Positions 18,965-27,630 of a DNA stretch of 64,000 nt are shown here, piece after piece. The notes under the pieces were generated by a model, which had not been told where the DNA came from, did not search any database, and saw nothing but the letters and a program-made list of their open reading frames with translations. How positions within the stretch are numbered: the stretch's first letter is position 1; every line of letters starts with the position of its first letter. Source of the DNA: Yeosuana aquiaggeris (GTDB lineage: Bacteria > Bacteroidota > Bacteroidia > Flavobacteriales > Flavobacteriaceae); NCBI RefSeq assembly GCF_044003965.1, contig NZ_JBAWKC010000002.1, forward strand, positions 496,001 through 560,000. Reading direction: 5' to 3'. Made by a program: the position numbers and the translations under genes.

Positions 18965-20137
18965 TCAAAAATAACTTAACAACCACTTTTCTTTGTGGTT
19001 CAGTTTGTAATTGCTGAATGTTTTACACATTGGATAAAGCATAAACAATATAACCAACCAAACTACATATACCCAAACGAGGTTTACGCCAAAACCAATC
19101 AATTGCTGATTTGTTGAGACAAATCCATCTAGCACCATAGAATCGAAGCCAAAGCCTGTCACTTCAGCCAAAATTGCAGCTAATAGGTGAATTGCATAGA
19201 TATGAATAATGTAAAAGAAGAAAGGCACCTTCCCAAAGGTTGCACAGAAATTTAATAAACGCCCTTTTAAATTTTCTGAATTACCTAAAAACAGAAGCGA
19301 AGGCCCGAGAGTCATCAATAAATAAGTCAAAGATGGTGGATATTTGGAAGGGTCCATAAAGGAAATGAGTGTCTGTGAAAAAGAATCAAAGGCTAACCGG
19401 GGATTAGAATTTCCATACAAGTTAAAGCCTCTTAAAATCAAAAACCCTGCAATACAGGCCAACCCTATTTTGGTAAATAGCTTTTGTCGGTATTCAGGTG
19501 TTACATCCTTATTATAAAATTTTCCAAAATAATATCCTAATGACATCACACCTATCCATGGAATAATTGGGTAAGTCACACGTATTTTAATGCTATCAAA
19601 TAGGGTGAAATTACCACGCTCATGCAAGATTGACCAAAGTATATTCTGGTCAAAATGGATGTTGTCTAGCAAATTATGTCCAAAAATGATGACTACGCTC
19701 AGAATCAGGATATTTTTCATTGAAAGGCGAATGATAGCAGCAAGAAAAATCATACTAATTCCTAAAGACCATATCACCAACAACCCAAAATGGTTAAAAT
19801 GAATATTAAAGCTCCATCCAAAATAAACAACGAAAAACTCTATGAATATTAACCAGATTCCTCTTTTTAAAAGGAATGAGGTCAGTTCGTTTTTTGATTT
19901 CCTTCTACCCACTAAAAAAGCCGAAATTCCAGCCAGAAAACTAAAAGCAGGCGCACAATAGTGTGTGATCCATCGGGTGAAGAACAAGGTCAGGTTACTT
20001 TTTTCAGGATCAGCAGGGTCAAACAGAAATGAGTCTATATGAAAATAGTCGCGTGTATGATCCAAGGCCATAAATATAATAACCAAACCTTTGAGAATAT
20101 CGAGGGATTCAATTCTTTTGGTTTTCAGTGGATTCAT
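18965..20137 (-). CDS. DUF1624/heparan-alpha-glucosaminide N-acetyltransferase-like membrane protein
   Basis: The ATG at 20137 (MNPLKTKRIESLDILKG) is chosen; a longer frame to 20158 enters the attC-like element. The 390-residue protein has about ten transmembrane helices. Motifs are RIESLDILKGLVIIFMALDH with TRDYF, FTRWITHYCAPAFSFLAG, GVMSLGYYFGKFY, and a C-terminal GKVPFFFYIIHIYAIHLLAA. This matches the DUF1624/OpgC-like membrane acyltransferase group related to HGSNAT. It probably transfers an acyl group onto an envelope sugar; the substrate is unknown. It is a single-gene cassette next to a second, unrelated membrane acyltransferase. Confidence 0.8.
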   Translation of the reverse strand: MNPLKTKRIESLDILKGLVIIFMALDHTRDYFHIDSFLFDPADPEKSNLTLFFTRWITHYCAPAFSFLAGISAFLVGRRKSKNELTSFLLKRGIWLIFIEFFVVYFGWSFNIHFNHFGLLVIWSLGISMIFLAAIIRLSMKNILILSVVIIFGHNLLDNIHFDQNILWSILHERGNFTLFDSIKIRVTYPIIPWIGVMSLGYYFGKFYNKDVTPEYRQKLFTKIGLACIAGFLILRGFNLYGNSNPRLAFDSFSQTLISFMDPSKYPPSLTYLLMTLGPSLLFLGNSENLKGRLLNFCATFGKVPFFFYIIHIYAIHLLAAILAEVTGFGFDSMVLDGFVSTNQQLIGFGVNLVWVYVVWLVILFMLYPMCKTFSNYKLNHKEKWLLSYF

Positions 20138-20152
20138 ATTTTGGTTAATTAT

Positions 20153-20286
20153 TGCCAACGTTTATGTATATGGGAAGTTGCGCGTTTGTGTGCGAGGATT
20201 TTCCGAAGGAAAATCAGAAGCAAGCAAACAAGCAACTAACATTGGTTAAACTAAAAATAGTAATTTTTTCTATACGGTGTTATGCA
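20153..20286 (-). repeat. attC-like element 8 (family A)
   Basis: Left end TGCCAACGTTTATGTATATG; right end CTATACGGTGTTATGCA. The hairpin is GATTTTCC-GAA-GGAAAATC. Minus-strand R'' is GCATAAC; R' is GTTGGCA. Confidence 0.83.
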
Positions 20287-20407
20287 CTTTTATGATTATC
20301 GTTACCCATTAATATGATACTTTGATTCAAACAATGTCTTGTGTAGATGCTTCTGTACTACTTTGGCTCGACTGAGTATAGAATAACTCAGTATATCAAC
20401 AATTACT

Positions 20408-21505
20408 TTACACACCAACTAGCATCTTTGAGAATTTACCGAACAACTTTTTAAATATCCGGCCAATGAGCATACTCAAAGCAATAGACAAGCTTAAAAA
20501 TAGAAATCCCGCAAAGAACAAATTAAGTGGAGCTATTTCATGCAAGGTTGATAAAGGTAATAACGATTCAATAAGCAGATCTAGGAAAAAGGCATGCAGA
20601 AAATAGATTACAAACGCATAGCTGGCTACCGGATTTAGCCAATGCGGCTGGCGGTCACCTATATTTTTAAATAGTACAATAACTATTCCTGACAAACACA
20701 TTTTCTGGATATAGTACAATGCACTCATTAAGGACCATCCCCCGAACTTGTTAATTTCTTTTATTTGAAAATACACTAACGCTACCGAGGAGAGCAGTGC
20801 AATCAATACAAAGAGCACCATGTTTTTTTTTACCCATGAAAACCGCTTTTCGGGATTCACACCGAAATAAATACCTGCAGCATATGCACCTGTGAAATAT
20901 ATCATGGTTGATAAACTCAACTGATATTCTTCCATATCCATAACTTCTACCCTTGATATTGCTAACGGCAATGCAATAATAACCAACATTAAAAGTGTAC
21001 CCCATTTTTTAATATTCATTAAATAATCCAAAAGAGGTGTGACTAGATATAAAAATATTAAGATAGGTATATACCAGTAAGGAAACTGTGCAGTGCCGAA
21101 TATGAAATTGTTAAATGCTGCATTTAGATAAGAGATAAAGTCTGGCTGCAGCGCAAAAGGTTTGAAGATTGGTGGGTTGAATATAGGGTTGAATATGGAA
21201 AACAAAAGTGTTAAAAAAAGATAGGGTAACAACACATTTTTAAGCTTACTGCTGTAAAATCTTTTATATCCTTTACTTTTTAAAACAACGGAGAAAAGTA
21301 TACCAGATATAACGGCAAAATAAACAGTGCTGTTATGAAAAAGGAGTTCATTGCTTATGTAAAAAGGGTCTTTTAAGTCAAAACTATTGTTGTTATATTG
21401 AAATAAGGCATATGCAAAGGCATGAATAAAAATAATATTTATAATGGCAAACCCCCTGAAACTATGCAAGTATCCAAGGAATGAAGGTTGGTTTTTTTTG
21501 TTCAT
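20408..21505 (-). CDS. acyltransferase family 3 membrane protein
   Basis: The 365-residue protein has about ten membrane helices. It begins LGYLHSFRGFAIINIIFIHA, which carries the conserved Arg and His of acyltransferase-3 (OafA/OatA-like) proteins near residues 15-27. FPYWYIPILIFLYLVTPLLD and a C-terminal YAFVIYFLHAFF agree with this family. It would O-acetylate a cell-surface glycan or polymer; the acceptor is unknown. The single-gene cassette has a longer (about 120-bp) 3' tail before its attC-like element. Confidence 0.85.
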   Translation of the reverse strand: MNKKNQPSFLGYLHSFRGFAIINIIFIHAFAYALFQYNNNSFDLKDPFYISNELLFHNSTVYFAVISGILFSVVLKSKGYKRFYSSKLKNVLLPYLFLTLLFSIFNPIFNPPIFKPFALQPDFISYLNAAFNNFIFGTAQFPYWYIPILIFLYLVTPLLDYLMNIKKWGTLLMLVIIALPLAISRVEVMDMEEYQLSLSTMIYFTGAYAAGIYFGVNPEKRFSWVKKNMVLFVLIALLSSVALVYFQIKEINKFGGWSLMSALYYIQKMCLSGIVIVLFKNIGDRQPHWLNPVASYAFVIYFLHAFFLDLLIESLLPLSTLHEIAPLNLFFAGFLFLSLSIALSMLIGRIFKKLFGKFSKMLVGV

Positions 21506-21546
21506 ATTTAAATCAGTTAATTCATACTAAGTGATTAAATTTAATT

Positions 21547-21682
21547 GCACCTAACGTAATTTTATAAGGTTGGTCACGTTGTTTAAGTGCCAAAATTAGC
21601 AAATACAAACCGAATAGAAAATCCGTTAGGATTTTCGTATATAGGCTTGAACTAGCATTTAATTTTATACGGTGTTGGTGGC
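21547..21682 (-). repeat. attC-like element 9 (family B)
   Basis: Left end GCACCTAACGTAATTTTATA; right end TTTTATACGGTGTTGGTGGC. The hairpin is AAAATCCgttaGGATTTT. Minus-strand R' is GTTAGGT, an exact GTTRRRY match; R'' is CACCAAC. Confidence 0.8.
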
Positions 21683-21732
21683 AGTTTTATAATTGGTCAA
21701 AAAATCAAAAATTCTTTATATTTTTAAATACT

Positions 21733-22152
21733 TTACATCCAACCAAGTTCTCGTAATGCCCACGAGGAATTCCAAATTTTAGTCATACTTTCTACTTTAT
21801 CATTATCGTTCATTTTTATAGCATATACATATTCTGAGTTTGTAGTTTTATTGCTTGGTGGTATTGGTCCTCCATCTCCAGAATGTGTACCTGTAAAAGT
21901 GGCAAAAAATATTGCAGTATTAGTTGTTTCATCATAAGCAGAAGAATGCACTTTATAGGAACAACCTGGCATTGTAATGCTCCCTAACCCTTTCATCCAA
22001 TTAACATAATCCTCAAGTTTTGTAACATCAGTTATGGGCTCGCTTTGAGCATTGAATTTAGCATTTTCTATTGCATAATCTTTACAGGCTTCCCATCCTT
22101 TTGCAGATTCACAATTGTGGAAAAATGTTGTTGCGTTTTTAAAAGCTTTCAT
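21733..22152 (-). CDS. NTF2/SnoaL-like small protein
   Basis: This 139-residue protein has no signal peptide. The segments NATTFFHNCESAKGWEACKD, LEDYVNWMKGLGSITMPGCS, TAIFFATFTGTHSGDGGPIP and YVYAIKMNDNDKVESMTKIW follow the helix-helix-strand order of SnoaL-like NTF2 folds. Such proteins bind small hydrophobic molecules or act as cyclases or isomerases. The catalytic residues cannot be assigned. It is a single-gene cassette. Confidence 0.7.
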   Translation of the reverse strand: MKAFKNATTFFHNCESAKGWEACKDYAIENAKFNAQSEPITDVTKLEDYVNWMKGLGSITMPGCSYKVHSSAYDETTNTAIFFATFTGTHSGDGGPIPPSNKTTNSEYVYAIKMNDNDKVESMTKIWNSSWALRELGWM

Positions 22153-22252
22153 AATTTTATGGTTTAAATGAATGATTAGTTAATACTCTAATTTATATCG
22201 TTATACTTACAATAATTTATTCTTATTTATTTATACTGTCGTCACTAAATTA

Positions 22253-22386
22253 CCGCCAACGTTTATATATAAGAATAGTGCGGTTTTGTGAGCGAGGATT
22301 TTCCGAAGGAAAATCAGAAGCAAGCAAACGAGCAACAAGCTTTGGTTTAGGTAAAACGAGCAATTTTTTATATACTTTGTTGGCAG
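22253..22386 (-). repeat. attC-like element 10 (family A)
   Basis: Left end CGCCAACGTTTATATATAAG; right end TTATATACTTTGTTGGCAG. The hairpin is GATTTTCC-GAA-GGAAAATC. Minus-strand R'' is TGCCAAC; R' is GTTGGCG. Confidence 0.83.
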
Positions 22387-22390
22387 AAGT

Positions 22391-23302
22391 TTAATCCTCT
22401 AGCATTTTGCTGATCAAAGAAGCACATACTTCCGGCTGGTCAAGCCAAGGACAATGCCCGGCATTTTCCACTACTTCAAATTTACAGTCTTGGATTACTT
22501 CAGTCTTCGACCTACCTGTTTCAGGCTTTTCAAATGCATCTTTGTCTCCCCAAATAAACCTTACAGGAATCTTCAAATGGTGTAATTTATCCCCTAGATA
22601 TAAATCTTTTTTCCAGCCGGCCAAAGTGAGGACATTTTCTAACAAAGTAAGAAATCCTTTTTCGTTCCCTGGGATTAATTGGCCATAGTAACAATGTTTC
22701 AAATAATCTTCTGACAATTTCTCCACATCGGCGACTAAAATTTGTTTGTGAACATTTTTTACATTTTTAATACTTGGTTTAGCAACAGATTTAACTAGAA
22801 AACGATTTAAGCCTTTTGTTCCTAATAACCTTAAAACAAGAGGAATCCATAAATTCACTCCTGCAGGTGCACCGATTAACAAAAGTTTTTCTACTCTTTC
22901 GGGATATTGCATAGCAAAACAAATGCTAAAATATCCTCCCATAGATTGTCCTATGAATGAGGCTTTGTCCAGCCCTAAAGCATTCATAAACGATTCAACA
23001 AATTCAACGGCACTTTTTCTAAAGTCCACTTCAGTATAGTCAAAGCTATCAGTTAGACCACACCCCGGGCGATCCACCACATATAAATGATATTTAGTTG
23101 AAAGGGGTTTAATAATATTAAACCATTCACTTGAATGGCTACCTCCACCATGAATTAAAATAAGAGGTTTGCCAGATCCGATTTCGAGGTAATGGACATT
23201 TTTTACTGGGCCGTTGGTGGTCACTATCTTTGATTGGGGTTGGATTCCTTCCTTGTCAAATAGTATTTTTCTTGTTCTTTTAAATTCCTCGGTCGTATTC
23301 AT
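22391..23302 (-). CDS. alpha/beta hydrolase
   Basis: The start at 23302 (MNTTEEFKRTRKILFDKEGI) is preferred over a non-ATG extension to 23341 that overlaps the neighbouring attC-like element. The 303-residue protein shows the oxyanion loop LIHGGGSHSSEW, nucleophile elbow GQSMGGY, acid loop WGDKDAF and catalytic His NAGHCPWLDQPE, a complete triad of a soluble epoxide hydrolase/esterase-like enzyme. There is no signal peptide, so it is cytosolic. The substrate is unknown. It is a single-gene cassette. Confidence 0.88.
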   Translation of the reverse strand: MNTTEEFKRTRKILFDKEGIQPQSKIVTTNGPVKNVHYLEIGSGKPLILIHGGGSHSSEWFNIIKPLSTKYHLYVVDRPGCGLTDSFDYTEVDFRKSAVEFVESFMNALGLDKASFIGQSMGGYFSICFAMQYPERVEKLLLIGAPAGVNLWIPLVLRLLGTKGLNRFLVKSVAKPSIKNVKNVHKQILVADVEKLSEDYLKHCYYGQLIPGNEKGFLTLLENVLTLAGWKKDLYLGDKLHHLKIPVRFIWGDKDAFEKPETGRSKTEVIQDCKFEVVENAGHCPWLDQPEVCASLISKMLED

Positions 23303-23328
23303 TTTGTATCCATTTTTATTATAATTTC

Positions 23329-23383
23329 TGCCAGCGGTCAAGTATATGAGCCATTTTTAATGGCTTATTTATATTGTTAACCT
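23329..23383 (-). repeat. attC-like element 11 (short form, overlaps CDS end)
   Basis: This 55-bp site has arms ATGAGCCAT and ATGGCTTAT around TTTTA, with outer boxes TGCCAGCGGTC and ATATTGTTAAC. Minus-strand R'' is GTTAACA-like and R' is CGCTGGCA. The last codons and stop of the 23369-24100 gene lie inside it. Confidence 0.65.
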
Positions 23384-24100
23384 TTCTTTATTTTGATTTT
23401 TTAGTTCTGTTTCAATTTGGGTTATCAACTTATTATTATTTTGTATGGCAGATTCCAAATGCCCTCCAACGGAGTTCTTTAAGCCAATTTGGTAATTAAT
23501 AATATACTTGAGATTTGTAGTTTTTAATTTATTGAGAACCAATTCGACGCGCGTCAAATAATTAGTATCAGGTTCTAAATTAGCAATCACGTAAGGAAGT
23601 ACTTGGTTATTGGTGTATGCCTCACCGTATTGGGTATCAGCAATTAGAGTTTCATAACCCTCTTCATAATAAGAGGCAATGTTAGCTTTAAGTAAAGGGT
23701 TATTAATATTTGAAAATTTTCCTGTCGCTTTTAAACCAGAATAGGCGTTATTGTTTTTGAAAAAATAGAAATACAAATCTAAATATGTCAAGAGTGAGTC
23801 TAAATGAACAGCATTATAATTGCCTTTAGAAACATTGGTCAAATAGTCAATAGATTTCTTTACTGATAATTTCTGCTCCTGCAAAAAAAGTTCTTCTTGT
23901 TTTAAGTCATTTAAGATTTGAAACAATGACAGGTGCACATCATCTTGATTTTTGCGGTGCTCATTCCAATTATTTATACTCAAAGCAATCAATATCCCTA
24001 TTACTACAAGTACTATCTCACCAATAGCATATCTTAAATATTTTATTGGCTTGTTATCGTCTGCAAGTGTTTTACGGATTCTTCTGAAGAAAGGTATCAC
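23369..24100 (-). CDS. DUF6090 family membrane protein (paralog 1)
   Basis: This 243-residue protein starts with GTG (24098-24100). It begins MIPFFRRIRKTLADDNKPIK, then LRYAIGEIVLVVIGILIALS (one transmembrane helix, about residues 24-44), then NNWNEHRK and a long helical, probably extracytoplasmic domain. The N-terminal block is the hallmark of DUF6090, a Bacteroidota-only family of unknown function. Three further complete copies and two 5' remnants occur in this window. The stop codon lies inside a short attC-like element. Confidence 0.85.
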   Translation of the reverse strand: MIPFFRRIRKTLADDNKPIKYLRYAIGEIVLVVIGILIALSINNWNEHRKNQDDVHLSLFQILNDLKQEELFLQEQKLSVKKSIDYLTNVSKGNYNAVHLDSLLTYLDLYFYFFKNNNAYSGLKATGKFSNINNPLLKANIASYYEEGYETLIADTQYGEAYTNNQVLPYVIANLEPDTNYLTRVELVLNKLKTTNLKYIINYQIGLKNSVGGHLESAIQNNNKLITQIETELKNQNKERLTI

Positions 24101-24129
24101 AGTTTAGTTGGTTGGTTCTAATTATCAAC

Positions 24130-24299
24130 AATGTAGACCTTTAATTTGAGTAAAAGTTGATTTTTAAAGAATATTATGAAAAAACTTGATTCTTCAAATT
24201 TTGGAGCATATTTATCAAGACTACTACCGTATTTAAAACTTCAGTTGGAATTTCCAAAGTAGGCAAGAACCAAGCAATGAATTTTACACGGTGTTGTGC
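24130..24299 (-). repeat. attC-like element 12 (right half clear, left half worn)
   Basis: The right end, AATTTTACACGGTGTTGTGC, and the adjacent GTAGGCAAGAACCAAGCAATG match family B. The left half has no clear R box, and its edge is approximate. It follows the stop of the 24312-25094 gene. Confidence 0.5.
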
Positions 24300-24311
24300 T
24301 TTCGTTATTTT

Positions 24312-25094
24312 TCAACTTAATTTATTTTCTAACTCTTGTCTAATAATATTTAAAATAGAATTTACTTGTTCCAACATCTGTTTTTGTCGTTCTAATCTGT
24401 GACGCTCGTCATTAGATTTCAAAAATAAGTTTCCAAAATAAGAATCATTTTTAAAAAAAGATTCAGAGATTTGAAGGCTGTCATTTTTTCTAGAATTATA
24501 ATTATAACGTTTTCTAGTTTTATTATCGGCTATTTTTAAAATAAAATGATCTGTTTCATTATTAAGCTTTGCTAAAAATTGCATTGAAGTTTCTTGGTCT
24601 TCAAATCCAGATTCAAAGTCTGCTATAAATTGAGCTAATAATTGTCTTAAATCTTTATTTTTTATTAGGTCAATTTTTCCAGCACTAATCAACGAATTAT
24701 ATGCTCCAGTTACTGGTTCTGCACGATACCATGCAGTACCATAACCAATAAGATTACTTAACGAGTCTAAATGTGTATCAAAATATTGGTACTCACTTAT
24801 ATTTTGTCTTTCATGAATTCGAATAAGAATTTGACTATAGTTCAATACCTTTGATTGAATCTTGATAGTTTCCTCAATTCTTTCTTTCGAAACTTTAAAA
24901 TCAGAATATAAAGCATTTAGAATGTTCACTTCTTCGTTTGCAGCTTTACGGTTTTCATTCCAATTATTAATTTGAAGTGCAATCAAAATTCCAATAACCA
25001 CAAGAACAATTTCTCCTATGGCATATTTCAAATACTTTCCAGTTTTGTTTTCCATAAGCAAGTTTTGTCTAATTTTTCTAAAGAATTTTATCAT
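24312..25094 (-). CDS. DUF6090 family membrane protein (paralog 2)
   Basis: The 260-residue protein begins MIKFFRKIRQNLLMENKTGK and continues LKYAIGEIVLVVIGILIALQ INNWNENRK. There is one membrane helix at about residues 25-45, then a predominantly helical domain rich in charged residues (to ELENKLS). Its leader up to the preceding R' box is nearly identical to those of the other DUF6090 cassettes. Function is unknown. A membrane-tethered signalling or scaffold role is possible but unsupported. Confidence 0.85.
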   Translation of the reverse strand: MIKFFRKIRQNLLMENKTGKYLKYAIGEIVLVVIGILIALQINNWNENRKAANEEVNILNALYSDFKVSKERIEETIKIQSKVLNYSQILIRIHERQNISEYQYFDTHLDSLSNLIGYGTAWYRAEPVTGAYNSLISAGKIDLIKNKDLRQLLAQFIADFESGFEDQETSMQFLAKLNNETDHFILKIADNKTRKRYNYNSRKNDSLQISESFFKNDSYFGNLFLKSNDERHRLERQKQMLEQVNSILNIIRQELENKLS

Positions 25095-25118
25095 TGGTTA
25101 GCGGTTGGTTATAATGAA

Positions 25119-25408
25119 GCACAACGACCTGCTAAACGCAGTTCTGATTTGCGAACGAAAAGATAATAAATTTAAGTAACAATGATTTGAGAATCTGGCC
25201 GATGTTATTATTTAGGTTTCAAATCATTGGTTATCGACTAGGTAGCATAGCTACCGTTAGATGTTAAATTTATTAGATTGGGAGTTCAAGAAGCAGAATC
25301 AAATTGCTTTTAGCACCTGTTATGGCACGTAAAAGGCTTGAGCCTGTCAGTTGGAGCTGTATTATATAAAAACGCCAAAAGCAATTTGGTTTAGCAGGTC
25401 GTTAGAGC
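25119..25408 (-). repeat. attC-like element 13 (extra-long, about 290 bp)
   Basis: The outer arms GCACAACGACCTGCTAAAC and GTTTAGCAGGTCGTTAGAGC are near-perfect inverted repeats. Inside are nested arms ATGATTTGAGAAT/CAAATCATTGGT, CAGAATCAAATTGC/GCAATTTGG and a GGTAGC-ATA-GCTACC hairpin at about 25241-25255. The left 130 bp recurs at the right border of the island (34389-34512). It holds no gene. Confidence 0.7.
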
Positions 25409-25480
25409 AGATGTCACTTGTGGGGTGGGAGTGCGAAGCACGCAGCAACACAAGTCAGCTTCAGCTGAATGTGCTCTAAC
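25401..25480 (-). repeat. attC-like element 14 (gene-less)
   Basis: An 80-bp imperfect palindrome with GTTAGAGCA and TGTGCTCTAAC at the ends, CACTTGTG/CACAAGT inner arms and a GTGCG-AAG-CACGC hairpin. It shares its edges with elements 13 and 15, so these would be empty cassettes. Confidence 0.6.
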
Positions 25481-25605
25481 GTGTTTGTATATTGTTTGTT
25501 GCGTGTTTTAAGTACCTAATTTAGCAAATACAAACTGAATAGATAATTCACAAGAGTTTTCGTAAGTAGGCTAGAACTAGCAATAAATTATATACGGTGT
25601 TGTGC
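25473..25605 (-). repeat. attC-like element 15 (family B)
   Basis: Left end GCTCTAACGTGTTTGTATAT; right end TATATACGGTGTTGTGC. Internal family-B core with a worn hairpin. Minus-strand R'' is GCACAAC; R' is GTTAGAG. Confidence 0.75.
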
Positions 25606-25743
25606 TTTTTGTTATTGTGAACCAAGATAATAAAATTCACTTAACAGTACATAAAAAATCTATTTTAAAAATGGTGTTATCACTCTGAAAGTAAATGAAT
25701 GGGGCTAGAACTTGGTATAATTGAATGGCTTTAAAGAAATAGA

Positions 25744-27216
25744 CTATTGTTTCCTGCTATATAACTTATTTCCTGCTTCTTCAAATTTATCGCCAGGCAT
25801 CCAGTATGGTATTTGATCCCAATTTGAAATAAGTTCGGCAGATCTGATATAGGAAATCCAATATTTATAGACATAGTCACGATCAATGGAATCAAACTCA
25901 TCATTCGGTTGGTGATAATAAGTAGAAATTCTTTCATCGAATGCTGCCATAGACATCTTAAAATTAACAGCTGGGACTCCTTTCTTTGCGAAGCTCACCT
26001 GATCGGATCTTTCATAGTAACCTTGACTTGGAATTCGGTCACCCATAACACCGAGCCCAGCTTCTTTGGCTGCTTGATATACCAATTTATCAATATTGGT
26101 TCTTGCTGTATCAAGTAAAGTTATATTCTCTATATCGGTGTATCCTGAATTATCAATATTCAAAGCAAATACACTGTGCTCTAATGGGACTTTTGGATTA
26201 TCAGTATAATACATGCTACCCAACAAACCCTTTTCTTCACCTGTTAAGGCAATGATGATTATGGATCTTTTAGCAGGGTATAAACCAAAATATTTTGCGG
26301 CATTTATCAACCCGGTTGTCCCTATTCCATTGTCTCTTGTCCCGTTGTAGATCGAATCTAAACTTTTACCAGATTGTACACCAATATGGTCATAATGTGC
26401 ACACATTATCACGTGCTCATCTTTTAATATAGGATCAGTTCCTTCAATTTTACCTACAATATTGTATGATTCGATAGGTTTTTTTATTGAGTTATCTATC
26501 TTGATGGTAGCATTTGACTCAGTTGCACTTTTTTTTAGTTTTTCAACAAATACATCAGTAGTGTCATTCACCCATACACGTGGTAAGGCCTTTGTTGAGT
26601 CTATTTCGCCGAGATTCATTTTTTCGCTATTTAGATACCTTGCAACCGCAGACCATGAAAACTTCTGACCTCGACCGTAGATCTCTATTAATCCAATAGC
26701 TCCCATTTTTTGCATATTCTTAACTTGATCTATATTAGTAAGAGCAGCTTGAGGATCGCCCAAAACCGTAACCACAATCTTACCTTTCAAATCCGTAGTT
26801 TCCAATTCTGATAAATCTTCCAAATACATAATAGGGCCCTCTATTATTCCATTTTCACCATCAATATAACCCAAATCCAATTTTATATCAAATACCTTAT
26901 CATTCAAGGAGGCGGTTGCTTCAGAGGGAGGTTTTGATTCTATTATATTCACTTTTTGAGTATAATCTCCCTCTTCATCACCCATTGGATCAAGCCCGTA
27001 TTTTCTAAATTGTTCTGCAAGGTATCTGCCGGCAATATTTAATTCTATAGTTCCAGTATTTCTCCCTCTTAATTCATCAGCAGTGAGAAACCGTAGATGA
27101 GATTCTGCGTCAATTTGATTAATAGTAGATTTTATATTAGACATTTGTGCAGAAATATTGAAGTTTATAAGGGTTGTAAACACAAACAATAAGACTAATT
27201 TGGTTAACTTTATCAT
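25744..27216 (-). CDS. M28 family zinc metallopeptidase
   Basis: The ATG at 27216 gives a signal peptide (MIKLTKLVLLFVFTTLINFN ISAQ); the longer frame to 27285 lacks one. In the 490-residue protein a PA (protease-associated) insert at about 130-260 precedes the M28 core. Metal ligands and catalytic Glu are visible: CAHYDHIG, GTRDNGIGTTG, LTGEEKGLLGS, NIDNSG and the final His in YYHQPNDEFDSID. It probably acts as an exported aminopeptidase or carboxypeptidase. Upstream, within the same cassette, lies a truncated DUF6090 start, as if this gene had replaced a DUF6090 body. Confidence 0.9.
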   Translation of the reverse strand: MIKLTKLVLLFVFTTLINFNISAQMSNIKSTINQIDAESHLRFLTADELRGRNTGTIELNIAGRYLAEQFRKYGLDPMGDEEGDYTQKVNIIESKPPSEATASLNDKVFDIKLDLGYIDGENGIIEGPIMYLEDLSELETTDLKGKIVVTVLGDPQAALTNIDQVKNMQKMGAIGLIEIYGRGQKFSWSAVARYLNSEKMNLGEIDSTKALPRVWVNDTTDVFVEKLKKSATESNATIKIDNSIKKPIESYNIVGKIEGTDPILKDEHVIMCAHYDHIGVQSGKSLDSIYNGTRDNGIGTTGLINAAKYFGLYPAKRSIIIIALTGEEKGLLGSMYYTDNPKVPLEHSVFALNIDNSGYTDIENITLLDTARTNIDKLVYQAAKEAGLGVMGDRIPSQGYYERSDQVSFAKKGVPAVNFKMSMAAFDERISTYYHQPNDEFDSIDRDYVYKYWISYIRSAELISNWDQIPYWMPGDKFEEAGNKLYSRKQ

Positions 27217-27346
27217 AGATATATAATTTTTGAGAATAACTGTATTAGGCAGCTTAAATATAAGGATTTTAAAATAAAAACTCAATTGTTATGATTTCAG
27301 GTAATACAGATTTAAGATAGCAAATGAAAGTGACTGTAACTAGGTA

Positions 27347-27460
27347 TTATGTTGAATAACTATGGAAATGTAGGCTAGTTTTTTTTATTGGATATGGTCT
27401 TGAGTTTTCGTTATTCTTTTCCATAAGGTCGTATCGTATTTTTCTAAAGAATTTTATCAT
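27347..27460 (-). pseudogene. 5' remnant of a DUF6090 gene
   Basis: The first 16 codons read MIKFFRKIRYDLMEKN, matching intact DUF6090 starts; the similarity then breaks off and the frame stops after 37 codons without a membrane helix. It also has the conserved DUF6090 leader (GACAAACCGCTAACAG before the ATG). It lies between the M28 gene and attC-like element 16. Confidence 0.7.
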
Positions 27461-27484
27461 CTGTTAGCGGTTTGTCATAATGAA

Positions 27485-27616
27485 GTACAACGGTCTCGTA
27501 TAAGCGTAGTGCGGGATTACAAGGCACTTCACTTTCAGTTTGCCGAAATGTTTGTTAATATTCACTCACTTTAAATTCAGCACTTTCGCCCGCATTATGC
27601 TTATACAGTGTTGTGC
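27485..27616 (-). repeat. attC-like element 16 (family C)
   Basis: Left end GTACAACGGTCTCGTATAAG; right end GCTTATACAGTGTTGTGC; inner arms GCGGGATTA and GCCCGCATTA. Minus-strand R'' is GCACAAC and R' GTTGTAC. It follows the 27631-28707 stop. Confidence 0.8.
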
Positions 27617-27630
27617 GTTCGTGTTTCTTT

